Of a stretch of DNA of 64,000 nt, positions 33,218 through 42,496 are shown piece after piece. Source of the stretch: Sinorhizobium arboris LMG 14919. GTDB taxonomy: Bacteria > Pseudomonadota > Alphaproteobacteria > Rhizobiales > Rhizobiaceae. The position numbers were made by a program, and so were the translations under genes. How positions within the stretch are numbered: the stretch's first letter is position 1; the number at the start of each line of letters is the position of its first letter. Under the pieces are notes generated by a model that saw only the letters and a program-made list of their open reading frames with translations, was not told the DNA's origin and did not search any database. The stretch is from positions 1,449,570 through 1,513,569 of the forward strand of contig NZ_ATYB01000014.1 in NCBI RefSeq assembly GCF_000427465.1, in the 5' to 3' direction.

Positions 33218-34249
33218 TCAGGAACGACGGCGCAGGAGAACGAGGAGCGCCGGGGCACCTGCCAGAGCGGTAATGACCCCGATCGGGATTTCCTCCGCCT
33301 GGCCAAGTAAACGGCCGGCGAGGTCGGCGCCGGTGACGAGAGATGCTCCGAGGACCACGGTGAGCGGCATAACCATGCCGAAACGCCGCCCGGCGAGAAA
33401 ATGCGCCAGATGCGGTACGACGAGGCCGACGAAAATGAGTGGTCCGACGGTTCCGACAGCGCTTGCGGCGAGGCCGCAGGCGGCGAAGAGGACCAGGCTG
33501 AAATGCAGTCGATAGGAAAGGCCGAAGGAACGGGCGACGTCTTCTTCGAAGCGGAGCATGTCGATCGAGCGATGCAAGAGCGGCAGAGCAATCGCCGCCG
33601 CGACCGTGAATGGGAACAGAAAGAGCACATGCTCCCAGCTGCGCGCATAAAGGCTGCCGGACAGCCATTGCATGACGATCTCGAAGCGGGCGCTGCCCCA
33701 CCCGGCGACGAGACCCATCGCCAGTGCGTGCAGCGTCGCGCCTATGGCAATCCCGGAGAGCGTCAACCTCAGGACGCTCAGGCGATTGCGCATGGCCAGG
33801 CTGAAGACCAGAAATCCGGTCGACATGCCGCCGACACACGCCACGAGAGGCAGCCAGCGCAATGGCAGGCTGTAAAGCGTGTGCGCATCGGCGCTCGCCC
33901 CATAAACCGTGAACAGCAGGAAGATCGCAACCGTCAGAGTCGCACCCTGCGATATGCCCAGGATTGTCGGGTCCGCGAGCGGATTGCGTGTTATCGCCTG
34001 CAGCAGGAGTCCGGCGACCGCGAAATGAATTCCGGCGAGCATGCCGGTCACGATGCGCGGCATGCGAATGGTGGCGATGATGAGGTCCGCATCGTCCGAG
34101 CCGCTACCCATCAGGACCGCGAGAACATCTTCGGCCGGCAGATCCACCGTACCGAGAAAGACAGCAGCGAGCAGCAGCATCGCCGAGAGCGTCATCGGAA
34201 GGACCAGTGCCCCCTTCGGTCGGGCCGATCTTGTCATGGGTCCGCTCAT
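33218..34249 (-). CDS. Iron-siderophore ABC transporter permease (FecCD family)
   Basis: A 343-residue polytopic protein of the BtuC/FhuB fold. GIHFAVAGLLLQAITRNPLADPTILGISQGA is the FecCD signature near residue 75, with RLTLSGIAIGA and a C-terminal GTVGPLIFVGLVVPHLA that contacts the ATPase. It forms the heterodimeric channel with the adjacent permease, whose stop it overlaps by four bases (34,246-34,249). Confidence 0.93.
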   Translation of the reverse strand: MSGPMTRSARPKGALVLPMTLSAMLLLAAVFLGTVDLPAEDVLAVLMGSGSDDADLIIATIRMPRIVTGMLAGIHFAVAGLLLQAITRNPLADPTILGISQGATLTVAIFLLFTVYGASADAHTLYSLPLRWLPLVACVGGMSTGFLVFSLAMRNRLSVLRLTLSGIAIGATLHALAMGLVAGWGSARFEIVMQWLSGSLYARSWEHVLFLFPFTVAAAIALPLLHRSIDMLRFEEDVARSFGLSYRLHFSLVLFAACGLAASAVGTVGPLIFVGLVVPHLAHFLAGRRFGMVMPLTVVLGASLVTGADLAGRLLGQAEEIPIGVITALAGAPALLVLLRRRS

Positions 34250-35268
34250 CGCGCCGTTCCCCTGCCCGGCAAAGGCTGTCGCCGCTGCACGAGATAGAGA
34301 AAGACCGGTCCGCCGATAAGCGCGGTGAAGATGCTGACCGGAATCTCCCGCGGCGCCGCCGCGGAGCGTGCGAATGCGTCGGCCGCAACCAGGATAGCGC
34401 CTCCGAGCGACGCATTGAGCAATATGGCCGAAACGGCATCCACAGGGCGCAGGAGACGAACGAGGTGCGGGACCGCGAGGCCGATAAAGGCAATCGGCCC
34501 CGCAACCGGCGTGACGCCGGCCACCAGCGCAGCCGCGCAGAGGAGAAGAAAGAGTTTCCAGCGAGCGGTATTCAATCCCATGCCCGCGGCCGCCTCGTCA
34601 CCGAGCGCGAGCAGCCCTAGGACGCGATGGCTCGCAAGTGCTGCGCCTATGCCGATGGCGATCCACGGCAGCATATAACTTACCTGCCGCCATGAACGCC
34701 CCTGGAAGCCTCCGGACAGCCAAAACAACACGGAAGGCGACTGGGGCGCACCGCGGATGAGGATGTATGCGGTCATCGCGTTGAGAAAGAGCGAGACCGT
34801 AATGCCGCTCAGCGCCAGATGGGGCGGCGCTGCACGCCCGCTCCGTGCCGTCCAGATCGTCAGTGCAAGAGCGAGCAGCCCCCCGGCCATCCCGATGAAA
34901 GGATAGACTGCCGACGAGACCGCCGGGAACACGACGAATGTGAAGACGATCAGCAGCACGGCGCCGGCCGATACGCCCGTCAGATCCGGTGCAGCAAGCG
35001 GATTGCGGGTGATGACCTGGAGAAGCAGGCCGGCGACCGCCAGCGCGGCCCCGGCAATGAAGGCCGCAATGCTGCGCGGCATCCGCAGCGTCCATACGAT
35101 GATGGCATCGATATCCCGATCGGGCGCAAAAAGGGCATGAATGGCCGCCTCCGCGCTCATCGGCTTGGCGCCGACGAGCAGCGCCGCAAATCCGATGAGC
35201 GCGGCCGCCGAGAGCGCCAGAAGAATTGCAGCGATACAACGGCCACGCGGCGTCACTGGCTTCCCCAA
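34246..35268 (-). CDS. Iron-siderophore ABC transporter permease (FecCD family)
   Basis: A 340-residue paralogue of the following gene, with LAVAGLLLQVITRNPLAAPDLTGVSAGA and the ATPase-contact segment AGPIAFIGLAVPHLV. The basic n-region MGKPVTPRGR leads into the first helix. It is nine bases downstream of the binding-protein gene and overlaps the next permease by ATGA. Ten hydrophobic helices are expected from the family. Confidence 0.93.
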   Translation of the reverse strand: MGKPVTPRGRCIAAILLALSAAALIGFAALLVGAKPMSAEAAIHALFAPDRDIDAIIVWTLRMPRSIAAFIAGAALAVAGLLLQVITRNPLAAPDLTGVSAGAVLLIVFTFVVFPAVSSAVYPFIGMAGGLLALALTIWTARSGRAAPPHLALSGITVSLFLNAMTAYILIRGAPQSPSVLFWLSGGFQGRSWRQVSYMLPWIAIGIGAALASHRVLGLLALGDEAAAGMGLNTARWKLFLLLCAAALVAGVTPVAGPIAFIGLAVPHLVRLLRPVDAVSAILLNASLGGAILVAADAFARSAAAPREIPVSIFTALIGGPVFLYLVQRRQPLPGRGTAR

Positions 35269-35276
35269 AATAGTCG

Positions 35277-36275
35277 TTACTCCACGGAGGCCGGGATGAG
35301 TTTGCGCGCTTCGGCCTTGACGTCCACGGCCGGGAAAGTCTCGGGATAGAGCAGATGTGCCGCTTCGCGCAGGACAATCTCCCGCGCGATCGGTCCGTGC
35401 GTCTCGACCCAGTGATCGCCGACATAGTGAACGCGGCCGTTCTTCACTGCAGAGAGCTGTTGCCAGACCGGGTTGTTTTCATGCGGCCGGTCCGGGCCGT
35501 AGTCGTAGACGAAGATGACTTCCGGGTCCTTTTCCAGCAGGGTTTCGAGGCTCATCTCCATCCCCCAGTTGTCGGGCAGATAGGGCGTCGGGTTTTGTCC
35601 CGCGATGTTGTCTCCGCCGAGCGCCACGAGGATCGCCGCCGTCATGTTCTCGGAGCGGAACACCCAGGGCGTATCGCCACCCCACATGACCACGAACCGC
35701 GGATGCCGGTCCTTCGGTGCCTTGCCGGCAAACACCTCCATCGCAGTCTTGAATTGGGCGTTGAGTTCCTGCCCGCGCTTCGCCTGGCCGAGGATCGCAG
35801 CGAGCTGGCTTATGGTCCTGTCGCTGTCCGCGTAGAGCTCGAGATTGTAAGCGAGATACGGAGCCACTTTCGCAATCTGCTCGGCATTACCCTCCGTATA
35901 GCGCCTGATGGCAACCGTCACATCCGGTTTCGCTTCGGCGAGCAGTTCGAGATTGGGTGTGGCTCGCTGGCCGATTTCCTTCACGTCCTTGAGGTAGTCG
36001 GCAAGGAAATCGGGATTGCGGCCCTGAACCATATAGGTGCTTGCGATCGGCTTTATGCCGAGGGCCAGAGCAACATCTGCCGCAAAATAGGATACCGAGG
36101 CGATCCTTCTCGGCGAGGCAGGCACTTCGACCGCAACGCCGCGATCGTCGATGACGCTAAGCGTCTTGATCTCGTCTGCATTGGCCGCGGCTGCCGAGAT
36201 CGCGAGCGCTGCGATGCCGGCCGCGCAAGTGCGGATCGACCACCGAGAAGAGATGCGGATAGGGCCGGAAAACAT
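35277..36275 (-). CDS. Iron-siderophore ABC transporter, periplasmic binding protein
   Basis: A 332-residue protein from the ATG at 36,275 behind a strong AGGAGG. A Sec signal (TCAAGIAALAISAAAANADE) precedes TLSVIDDRGVAVEVPASPRRIASVS, the typical opening of class III (FhuD/BtuF) binding proteins. VMWGGDTPWVFRSENM and DPEVIFVYDYGPDRP are in the core. It captures a ferric siderophore or related chelate in the periplasm; the ligand cannot be told. First gene of the operon, with an IRO-like site about 230 bases upstream. Confidence 0.9.
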   Translation of the reverse strand: MFSGPIRISSRWSIRTCAAGIAALAISAAAANADEIKTLSVIDDRGVAVEVPASPRRIASVSYFAADVALALGIKPIASTYMVQGRNPDFLADYLKDVKEIGQRATPNLELLAEAKPDVTVAIRRYTEGNAEQIAKVAPYLAYNLELYADSDRTISQLAAILGQAKRGQELNAQFKTAMEVFAGKAPKDRHPRFVVMWGGDTPWVFRSENMTAAILVALGGDNIAGQNPTPYLPDNWGMEMSLETLLEKDPEVIFVYDYGPDRPHENNPVWQQLSAVKNGRVHYVGDHWVETHGPIAREIVLREAAHLLYPETFPAVDVKAEARKLIPASVE

Positions 36276-36508
36276 GAAAAGCCTCCTGATGGTTTCCTTG
36301 GATGCCGGCGCGGCTGCGCCGACAGCAAGCGCCGAGCGCGCCAGCCGGCGGGAACTTGCCCTGCATGCGCGGAAGCGCTCGCAGGCGAACTGCATGAGAG
36401 GGCCGCAAGCCGGTCTCTCTCAAAAACGGATATCCGCTGTATTGCCCGACCTTTCGTGCTTGCATCGCCCGGATCCCCTGCTCCCTGTTCGGATCCGCAT
36501 TACATACA

Positions 36509-36523
36509 TGATAACGATATTCA
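36509..36523 (-). promoter_or_regulatory. IRO-type iron-responsive site (RirA box candidate)
   Basis: TGA, nine bases (TAACGATAT), TCA. This is the TGA-N9-TCA pattern bound by RirA in rhizobia, and it lies in the only AT-rich part of the region between the siderophore operon and the LysR gene. A RirA box would repress the operon when iron is plentiful. Confidence 0.6.
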
Positions 36524-36805
36524 AGTTTATTCTTCCAAACAAACAGAAGAAATCCAAGAATATAAAAAAGAATACGCGGAACCTGGATATAGAAAAGCGC
36601 ACGAAAGATCGCGCGGACCTTTCGAGTTCTAGGGCGCAACTGGAGAAACTCATGAGGCGTTATAGCTGGCCGGCAGCGGATTCTCGAAGCCTAATTTAGA
36701 ATTGTTCCAAACATGTCCTCGATTAGGTGCATATTCCTCAGCCTGAGTTTGGTTTAAGAAGGCAAAAGGGCAATTTCATTGCAATCGAAAGGTTTTCACG
36801 CTGGC

Positions 36806-37729
36806 ATGAGAAAAACTCAAACCACAACCGCACGACCTCTCCGTCTCGGCGCCTTACCGGCTTTCGTCGCGGCTGCGAGGACGGGAAGCTTGACGCTTGC
36901 AGCTGCCGAGATGCATGTGACGCCGGGGGCCGTAAGCCGTCAGGTCAAATCGCTCGAAGAAGCGTTGGGCGTGATGCTGTTCCACCGCCGGCACAATGCC
37001 ATCGCTTTGACCGAAGCCGGCCGTCACTTCCTTGTACACGTCAACAGCGCTCTTTCGATGCTCGAGACCGGCGCGCGGTCGATCCGGCCCGATCGGTCCC
37101 GGCTCGTCGTTCAGGCACCGATAACGCTTGCGCGGCGTTGGCTCATTCCGCGCCTCAGCTCCTATCTTCAGGAAAACCCGACTGTCGACATTTCCATTCA
37201 CTCGCTGGCCCTCGGTTCCGCAGAAGCGGCCGATGTGACGGTCACCTATCGCCGGGGTACCCAGATGCGGGCCTTTGTGCCGGGATCGCTGGTAGACAGA
37301 ACCATCGCGGTCTGCTCGCCGCATCTGTTCTCCAGCCATAACTGCGGCGAAGAAGCAAAACAGGTCCTCGACCTGCCGCTACTTCTGGATACGGCAGATG
37401 CCTGGTCCTGGCATCGCTGGTGTGAACGCGCTGGTTTCGCGTTCGAACCACGCGGCGGGACCCTTGTTTTCGACACCGACGAGGCTGCGATCGACGCCTG
37501 CATGTCCGGCTTGGGCGTTGGCCAGGCCAATCCCTCTTTCGTGGAGAGGGAATTGCGTAGCGGGCAGCTCCTGGTGCTCTACCCGTCGGTTGCGCCTGTC
37601 GTCGGCGCCTATGAGATCGCGAAGGCACAGGGCGCCCGTCTGCCGCAGGGCTTTTTAGAATGGTTGACCCGCTGGGACCTGCTGGCGGCAGATACAAAAA
37701 ACGCCCGGATCGGTGACCCAGGCGCTTGA
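36806..37729 (+). CDS. LysR family transcriptional regulator (GcvA type)
   Basis: A 307-residue protein. The N-terminal winged helix reads ALPAFVAAARTGSLTLAAAE with MHVTPGAVSRQVKSLEEALG, matching GcvA-like LysR proteins. The effector domain (about 95-300) has RLVVQAPITLARRWLIPRL and GLGVGQANPSFVERE. The ATG at 36,806 is used; a TTG nine codons upstream is possible. Target unknown; the siderophore operon is divergent and could be one, but GcvA-type proteins usually act on metabolic or resistance genes. Confidence 0.88.
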   Translation: MRKTQTTTARPLRLGALPAFVAAARTGSLTLAAAEMHVTPGAVSRQVKSLEEALGVMLFHRRHNAIALTEAGRHFLVHVNSALSMLETGARSIRPDRSRLVVQAPITLARRWLIPRLSSYLQENPTVDISIHSLALGSAEAADVTVTYRRGTQMRAFVPGSLVDRTIAVCSPHLFSSHNCGEEAKQVLDLPLLLDTADAWSWHRWCERAGFAFEPRGGTLVFDTDEAAIDACMSGLGVGQANPSFVERELRSGQLLVLYPSVAPVVGAYEIAKAQGARLPQGFLEWLTRWDLLAADTKNARIGDPGA

Positions 37730-37750
37730 TTGTTCAGTAAACGCTGATGA

Positions 37751-38380
37751 TTACTGCTGCTTGGCAGCCTTCTGCGCCTCTTCGAGCTTCTTGCGGGCGT
37801 CTTCAGCCTTTTTCTGCATTTCTTCCTGCAGCAGGCGCTGACGCTCTTCAAGCTGGGACTGTTCGATCGGCTCGCCGTCGAAAACGCCGGTGAAGCCTTC
37901 GAGAGACATCTTGATCGGATTCGGAGCACGCTGGAAGTTGACGGAGGTGAAGACGACCTCGTTGCCCTTCTTCAGCTGCCCGATGAGCGCGTCGGAGAGC
38001 GGCGCTTCGGCAACGCACTTGTCGGGCATGCAGATTGCGTAGTCGAGCTTGACGCCCTTGCCGCCATCGATCTGCATTTGAATGCCCTGCGGGATCATGC
38101 GTGCGGACGGAACGGAAACCTGCATGACCTTGCGGTTGACCTTGCCGGAGACGGAGATAAGGCCGACGGCGGTCACGAGCTGGCCGTTATTGGCAGTAAG
38201 CAGGTTCTGAACGATGCAGACATCGTTGTCTTCCTGCTTGGTGCAGACCTTGAACCAACCCTGCGGCGGCTTGCCTCCCGCCTGCTGCGCGGATGCGACG
38301 CCCGGCGCACCGGCTGCTGCGAAAGAAAGCGCCAGCGCTGCCAATCCCGCGCGTGTTGTGAAGTTCGACTTGAAGATCAT
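37751..38380 (-). CDS. ialB: Invasion-associated locus B family protein
   Basis: A 209-residue periplasmic protein with a Sec signal ending at ASAQ. The IalB domain covers about residues 38-165: PQGWFKVCTKQEDNDVCIVQN, MIPQGIQMQID, KLDYAICMPDKCVAEAPLSD and VNFQRAP. Two disulfide pairs are likely. A charged helical tail (EERQRLLQEEMQKKAEDARK) follows and may form a coiled coil. IalB aids host-cell entry in Bartonella; the rhizobial role is undefined. Confidence 0.92.
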   Translation of the reverse strand: MIFKSNFTTRAGLAALALSFAAAGAPGVASAQQAGGKPPQGWFKVCTKQEDNDVCIVQNLLTANNGQLVTAVGLISVSGKVNRKVMQVSVPSARMIPQGIQMQIDGGKGVKLDYAICMPDKCVAEAPLSDALIGQLKKGNEVVFTSVNFQRAPNPIKMSLEGFTGVFDGEPIEQSQLEERQRLLQEEMQKKAEDARKKLEEAQKAAKQQ

Positions 38381-38699
38381 TGTGATTCCGTCTCCTGAAA
38401 TCCGGTTACGGAACAGAGTTCCGCAGAGTGAGTATCGTCAGCCGCCGTTGTCCTGTTGGCCAAATGAGGCATTTGAATGGCCCCGATTCCGGAAACACCT
38501 GTTACATTGGCTTGTGCGGTTTATCCAGTGTTTGTTGCGATTTTGTGCAATCATTTGCTTGGAGCGGCCCTTTCGAACCGGTGCGGGATATGGCAGGAGC
38601 CTGCTTTGTTCTTTTCCCGATCCGGCGCCTGTTGGAAATGCGCTTCCGCATTGATACCTTGCGCGGAATCGGCCTGTTGAATCCCTACGGGAGGTGAAG

Positions 38700-40514
38700 T
38701 TGCGCGCAGTTCTTTCCGGCCTGGTGATGCTCCTGGCAGCCAGCGTGTTTGCCAATGGTGCTCTGGCCGAACCCGTGCATGCGATCGCCATGCACGGCGA
38801 ACCCGCCTTGCCCGCCGATTTCAAGCACTTCCCTTACGTCAATCCAAAGGTGAAGAAAGGCGGGAAGATCGCCTATGGTGTCGTCGGCACGTTCGATAGC
38901 CTCAATCCGTTCATCCTGAAGAGCATGCGCACGACCGCGCGCGGCATGTGGGACCCTGAATTCGGCAATCTGGTCTACGAATCCCTCATGCAGCGCTCGC
39001 AGGATGAGCCATTCACGATGTATGGTCTGCTCGCCGAAACCGTCGAATGGGACGATGACCGCACCTTCATCCAGTTCAACCTCAATCCCAGGGCGCGCTG
39101 GGCCGACGGACAGCCGGTGACCGCCGAAGACGTGATCTTCACCTTCGAACTGTTGCGAGACCAGGGGCGCGCGCCCTTCAGCAACCGCCTTTCGAAGGTT
39201 GCGAAGATGGAAAAGGTGGGGGAACGCAGCGTGCGCTTCACCCTCACCGAGGATACCGACCGCGAATTTCCGCTGCTGCTCGCGCTTTCGCCGGTGCTCC
39301 CCAAGCATGCGATCGACGTGGAGACCTTCGAGCGGACGAGCCTTGAACCGCCGCTTGGCTCCGGTCCCTACCGGGTCGCGGAAGTGAGGCCCGGCGAACG
39401 GATCGTCTATCGCCGCAATCCCGACTATTGGGCCAGGGATTTGCCGTCGAAGGTGGGCCTCGACAATTATGACGAAATCTCTGTCGAATATTTCCTGCAG
39501 GAGAATACGCTTTTCGAGGCCTTCAAGAAGGGTGTGGTGGACATCTACCCCGAAGGCAGCGCGACGAAATGGGCCCGCGCCTACGATTTTCCCGCCGTTC
39601 GCAGCGGCGACGTGATCAAGGAAACGTTTAAACCGAAGACACCCTCAGGCATGCTCGGCTTTGTCTTCAATACACGCAGGCCGATGTTCGACAACATCAA
39701 GCTCAGACAGGGGCTCGCTCTCGTCTTCGATTTCGAATGGGTCAACAAGAATCTCTTCGACGGCGCCTATACGCGCACGCAGAGCTACTGGCAGAACTCG
39801 TCGCTTTCCTTCCTCGGGGTGGCAGCCGACAATCGTGAACTGGACCTGATGGGCGACGTGAGGGAACGCATCAATCCGGCGATCCTCGACGGCAGCTATC
39901 GGCTCCCCGTCACCGACGGGTCGGGCCGCGATCGCAATGTGCTCCGGGAAGCGGTCACACTGCTTCGGGAAGCGGGCTACTCCATCAAGGACGGCAAGAT
40001 GGTCGACGCCAAGGGCACCCCGCTCGCCTTTGAGATCATGAGTCAGAACGCCGGCCAGGAGAAGGTGGCGCTCGCCTATCAGCGGTTTCTCGCCCCGCTC
40101 GGCATCGTAGCGAGGGTGCGGACCGTCGACGATTCGCAGTATCAGTTGCGCAGTCAGTCCTTTGACTACGACGTCATCATAAAATCCTTTCCGTCATCGC
40201 TTTCCCCAGGTCTGGAGCAGATCAACCGCTGGAGCTCACAAACCCGGGACAGACAGGGCAGCAACAACTTTGCCGGTGTCGCCGACAAGGACGTGGACAA
40301 ACTGATCAACAACATCCTGCAGGCGCGAAACCCGGAAGACTTCACCGCTGCCGTCCGCGCGCACGACCGGCTGCTCGTCAACAATTCCTATCTGGTTCCG
40401 CTTTACCACCTCGATGCGCAATGGATCGCCCGGTGGAAGCATATCGGCCGGCCGACGACGGTACCGCTTTACGGATATCAATTGCCAAGCTGGTGGGACG
40501 AGCGCGTCCAGTAA
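38700..40514 (+). CDS. Extracellular solute-binding protein family 5 (YejA-like peptide binder)
   Basis: A 604-residue periplasmic protein with a Sec signal (VLSGLVMLLAASVFANGALAE). The family 5 core includes GTFDSLNPFILK, YESLMQRSQDEPF, NPRARWADGQPVTAEDVIFTFELL and the C-terminal YLVPLYHLDAQWIARW. The length and FPYVNPKVKKGGKI opening fit the YejA/microcin C group of oligopeptide binders. The start is TTG 38,700, served by GGGAGG; a GTG two codons upstream overlaps that site. No permease genes follow, so partners are elsewhere. Confidence 0.9.
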   Translation: MRAVLSGLVMLLAASVFANGALAEPVHAIAMHGEPALPADFKHFPYVNPKVKKGGKIAYGVVGTFDSLNPFILKSMRTTARGMWDPEFGNLVYESLMQRSQDEPFTMYGLLAETVEWDDDRTFIQFNLNPRARWADGQPVTAEDVIFTFELLRDQGRAPFSNRLSKVAKMEKVGERSVRFTLTEDTDREFPLLLALSPVLPKHAIDVETFERTSLEPPLGSGPYRVAEVRPGERIVYRRNPDYWARDLPSKVGLDNYDEISVEYFLQENTLFEAFKKGVVDIYPEGSATKWARAYDFPAVRSGDVIKETFKPKTPSGMLGFVFNTRRPMFDNIKLRQGLALVFDFEWVNKNLFDGAYTRTQSYWQNSSLSFLGVAADNRELDLMGDVRERINPAILDGSYRLPVTDGSGRDRNVLREAVTLLREAGYSIKDGKMVDAKGTPLAFEIMSQNAGQEKVALAYQRFLAPLGIVARVRTVDDSQYQLRSQSFDYDVIIKSFPSSLSPGLEQINRWSSQTRDRQGSNNFAGVADKDVDKLINNILQARNPEDFTAAVRAHDRLLVNNSYLVPLYHLDAQWIARWKHIGRPTTVPLYGYQLPSWWDERVQ

Positions 40515-40596
40515 GCCGGAATCCGTTCAGTAACGCATTGAAAGACGCGGCCGCCCGGCCTATGTCGCAGGTTTGGTAAAGCGAAAGGCCGCCACC

Positions 40597-41262
40597 ATGG
40601 AAACCGTCAATATCGATATCGTCTCGGACGTGGTCTGCCCGTGGTGCTATCTCGGCAAGAATCGCCTCGACCAGGCGATCGCCAATGTCGCCGGGGAGAT
40701 CAGTGTTGCTATTCAATGGCGTCCCTACCAACTCAACCCCGATCTGCCGCCGGAAGGCGTCGATCATAAGCAGCACCTGGCGGCCAAGTTCGGCGGTCAG
40801 GCCGCCGTCGAAGAGGCGCACAGGACACTGGAAAGCCTTGGTATGGAAGACGGCATCGCGTTCGACTTCGATGCGGTCAAGGTCAGCCCGAATACGCTCG
40901 ATGCACACCGACTGATCCGCTGGGCAGCGACCAGCGGCGAAGCCGCGCAGGCCGAGGTGGTAAAGCTGCTGTTCAAGGCGAATTTCGAAGAGGGTCGAAA
41001 TGTCGGCGACCATACCGTCCTCCTCGACGTTGCGGAACAGGGCGGCCTCGAAAGGCCTGTCATCGCGGCTCTTCTCGCTTCGGATGCCGACAAGGACGCC
41101 GTGAAGCAGGAAATCGACATGGCTCGGGAAATCGGCGTGACCGGCGTTCCTTGCTTCATCATCGAACAGCAATATGCGGTGATGGGGGCGCAATCGGTCG
41201 AGGTACTGACCAGCGCCTTGCGCGAGATCGCGCAGATGAAAGCCGAGCATCCGGCTCACTGA
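40597..41262 (+). CDS. DsbA family oxidoreductase, FrnE-like
   Basis: A 221-residue cytoplasmic protein from ATG 40,597. The thioredoxin-fold motif CPWC is at residues 14-17 (SDVVCPWCYLG), the insertion domain is helical, and GVTGVPCFIIEQQYAVMGAQ contains the cis-proline loop near the C-terminus. FrnE-like DsbA proteins act in polyketide biosynthesis or redox stress. It lies 82 bases after the peptide-binding gene and may be co-transcribed. Confidence 0.91.
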   Translation: METVNIDIVSDVVCPWCYLGKNRLDQAIANVAGEISVAIQWRPYQLNPDLPPEGVDHKQHLAAKFGGQAAVEEAHRTLESLGMEDGIAFDFDAVKVSPNTLDAHRLIRWAATSGEAAQAEVVKLLFKANFEEGRNVGDHTVLLDVAEQGGLERPVIAALLASDADKDAVKQEIDMAREIGVTGVPCFIIEQQYAVMGAQSVEVLTSALREIAQMKAEHPAH

Positions 41263-41402
41263 GCCGTGAAGGGCAGAGGAAATATTGCCTGTTACGCCGG
41301 CATTTCATGCAGTCCGCAAAAGCGGCGGGCCAATCGGCCGGCCATCGATCGTGTCAAACGGATGGGGAAGCCGAAAGTCGGACACTCTGTCTGTTTCGCC
41401 TC

Positions 41403-42377
41403 TCACTTCCGGTCCGTCTGAAAGCGGGACGGCGCCACTCCCGTCCAACGCTTGAACGCGCGCGTGAAATGCGCGGAGTCGCTGTAGCCTACTCGATAGG
41501 CTATGTCGGTCATGCTGTGAGCCCCCTCGCAGATCAGGCGGATCGCCTCGGAGCGGCGCGTGTCATCGAGTAACTCCTCAAAATCGACGCCGCAAAACTT
41601 CAGGCGCCGCTGCAGGGTGCGAGACGATATGCCGAGGCTTCTCGCTACGGTTTCCAATCCGAGCTCATGACCATCGGACAGCCTTTCGCTGAGCATCTTG
41701 GCCGCCTCTATCGCCGAAGCCAGCGCTTCCGTCACCTTCGAGGGTCGCTTTCCAGGAGGTCTCAGAGGGAGGTCGAGCAGCTCCCGATCGAACTCGATCG
41801 CATCGTAGTCGCATCCCGTTTCGATGTTGGGCCCAAAGCACTCCTCGAGCGTCTCGCTTCCGCGCGTCCGCGAAGCCGTCAGCCGAACCCCTATTGCGGA
41901 GGGTTCACCCGCTAAAAGAGGCAGCTTCCGCAGTACGGCGAGGCTGCCGAAGATGAAATGCCGGGGATCGAACTCGAACCGATCAGTGAAGCGGAAGATA
42001 ATTCGAGCGGTTCCGCCTTCCACCAGGAAGCGTATATCCGATCCTTGGTGGATCGATGCTACGTTGGACGCCGCGAGTACGCATGCATCAGCCACGTTCT
42101 CCGCTGCGAGAACCGACCTTCCCCATGGGCCAAGATCACGCAGTTCGGTCAAACGCCCGACATGCGCGCCCGCGAATGGGTCTCCCAGGAGAGCCGCCAC
42201 CTCGTTGGCCATGTGAAAGCATCGGGCGCGCGGAATCCAACCGTCAGCGTTCTCGAACACGTTCGGCGATATGCCGAGCCGCGCGCAGAACTCGATGGCC
42301 GAGACATCGTGCTGGGCGAGGTAGGGTGCCATCGGGAGGAAGGCCCTAACCCTGATTGAGGGTGCAGAATGTATCAT
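41403..42377 (-). CDS. AraC family transcriptional regulator
   Basis: A 324-residue protein from the ATG at 42,377 (MIHSAPSIRVRAFLPM). A longer open frame upstream looks non-coding. An N-terminal effector domain of the OruR/ArgR-like class (FLPMAPYLAQHDVSAIEFCARLGI) is followed by two helix-turn-helix units: LETVARSLGISSRTLQRRLK and MTDIAYRVGYSDSAHFTRAFKRWTG. It is divergent from the FGE-sulfatase genes with 119 bases between the starts, so it is the likely regulator of that pair. Confidence 0.88.
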   Translation of the reverse strand: MIHSAPSIRVRAFLPMAPYLAQHDVSAIEFCARLGISPNVFENADGWIPRARCFHMANEVAALLGDPFAGAHVGRLTELRDLGPWGRSVLAAENVADACVLAASNVASIHQGSDIRFLVEGGTARIIFRFTDRFEFDPRHFIFGSLAVLRKLPLLAGEPSAIGVRLTASRTRGSETLEECFGPNIETGCDYDAIEFDRELLDLPLRPPGKRPSKVTEALASAIEAAKMLSERLSDGHELGLETVARSLGISSRTLQRRLKFCGVDFEELLDDTRRSEAIRLICEGAHSMTDIAYRVGYSDSAHFTRAFKRWTGVAPSRFQTDRK

Positions 42378-42496
42378 CCGAGCAATAAACCTGGCACGAA
42401 AACGCAAGATTAAAGTTGAGCAATATAGCAGTGTGCAACCGTTTGGGAAGAGCTCCCCGATGAACTGAGCTGAGCGAGCAGCAACAGGCAGGTGGC

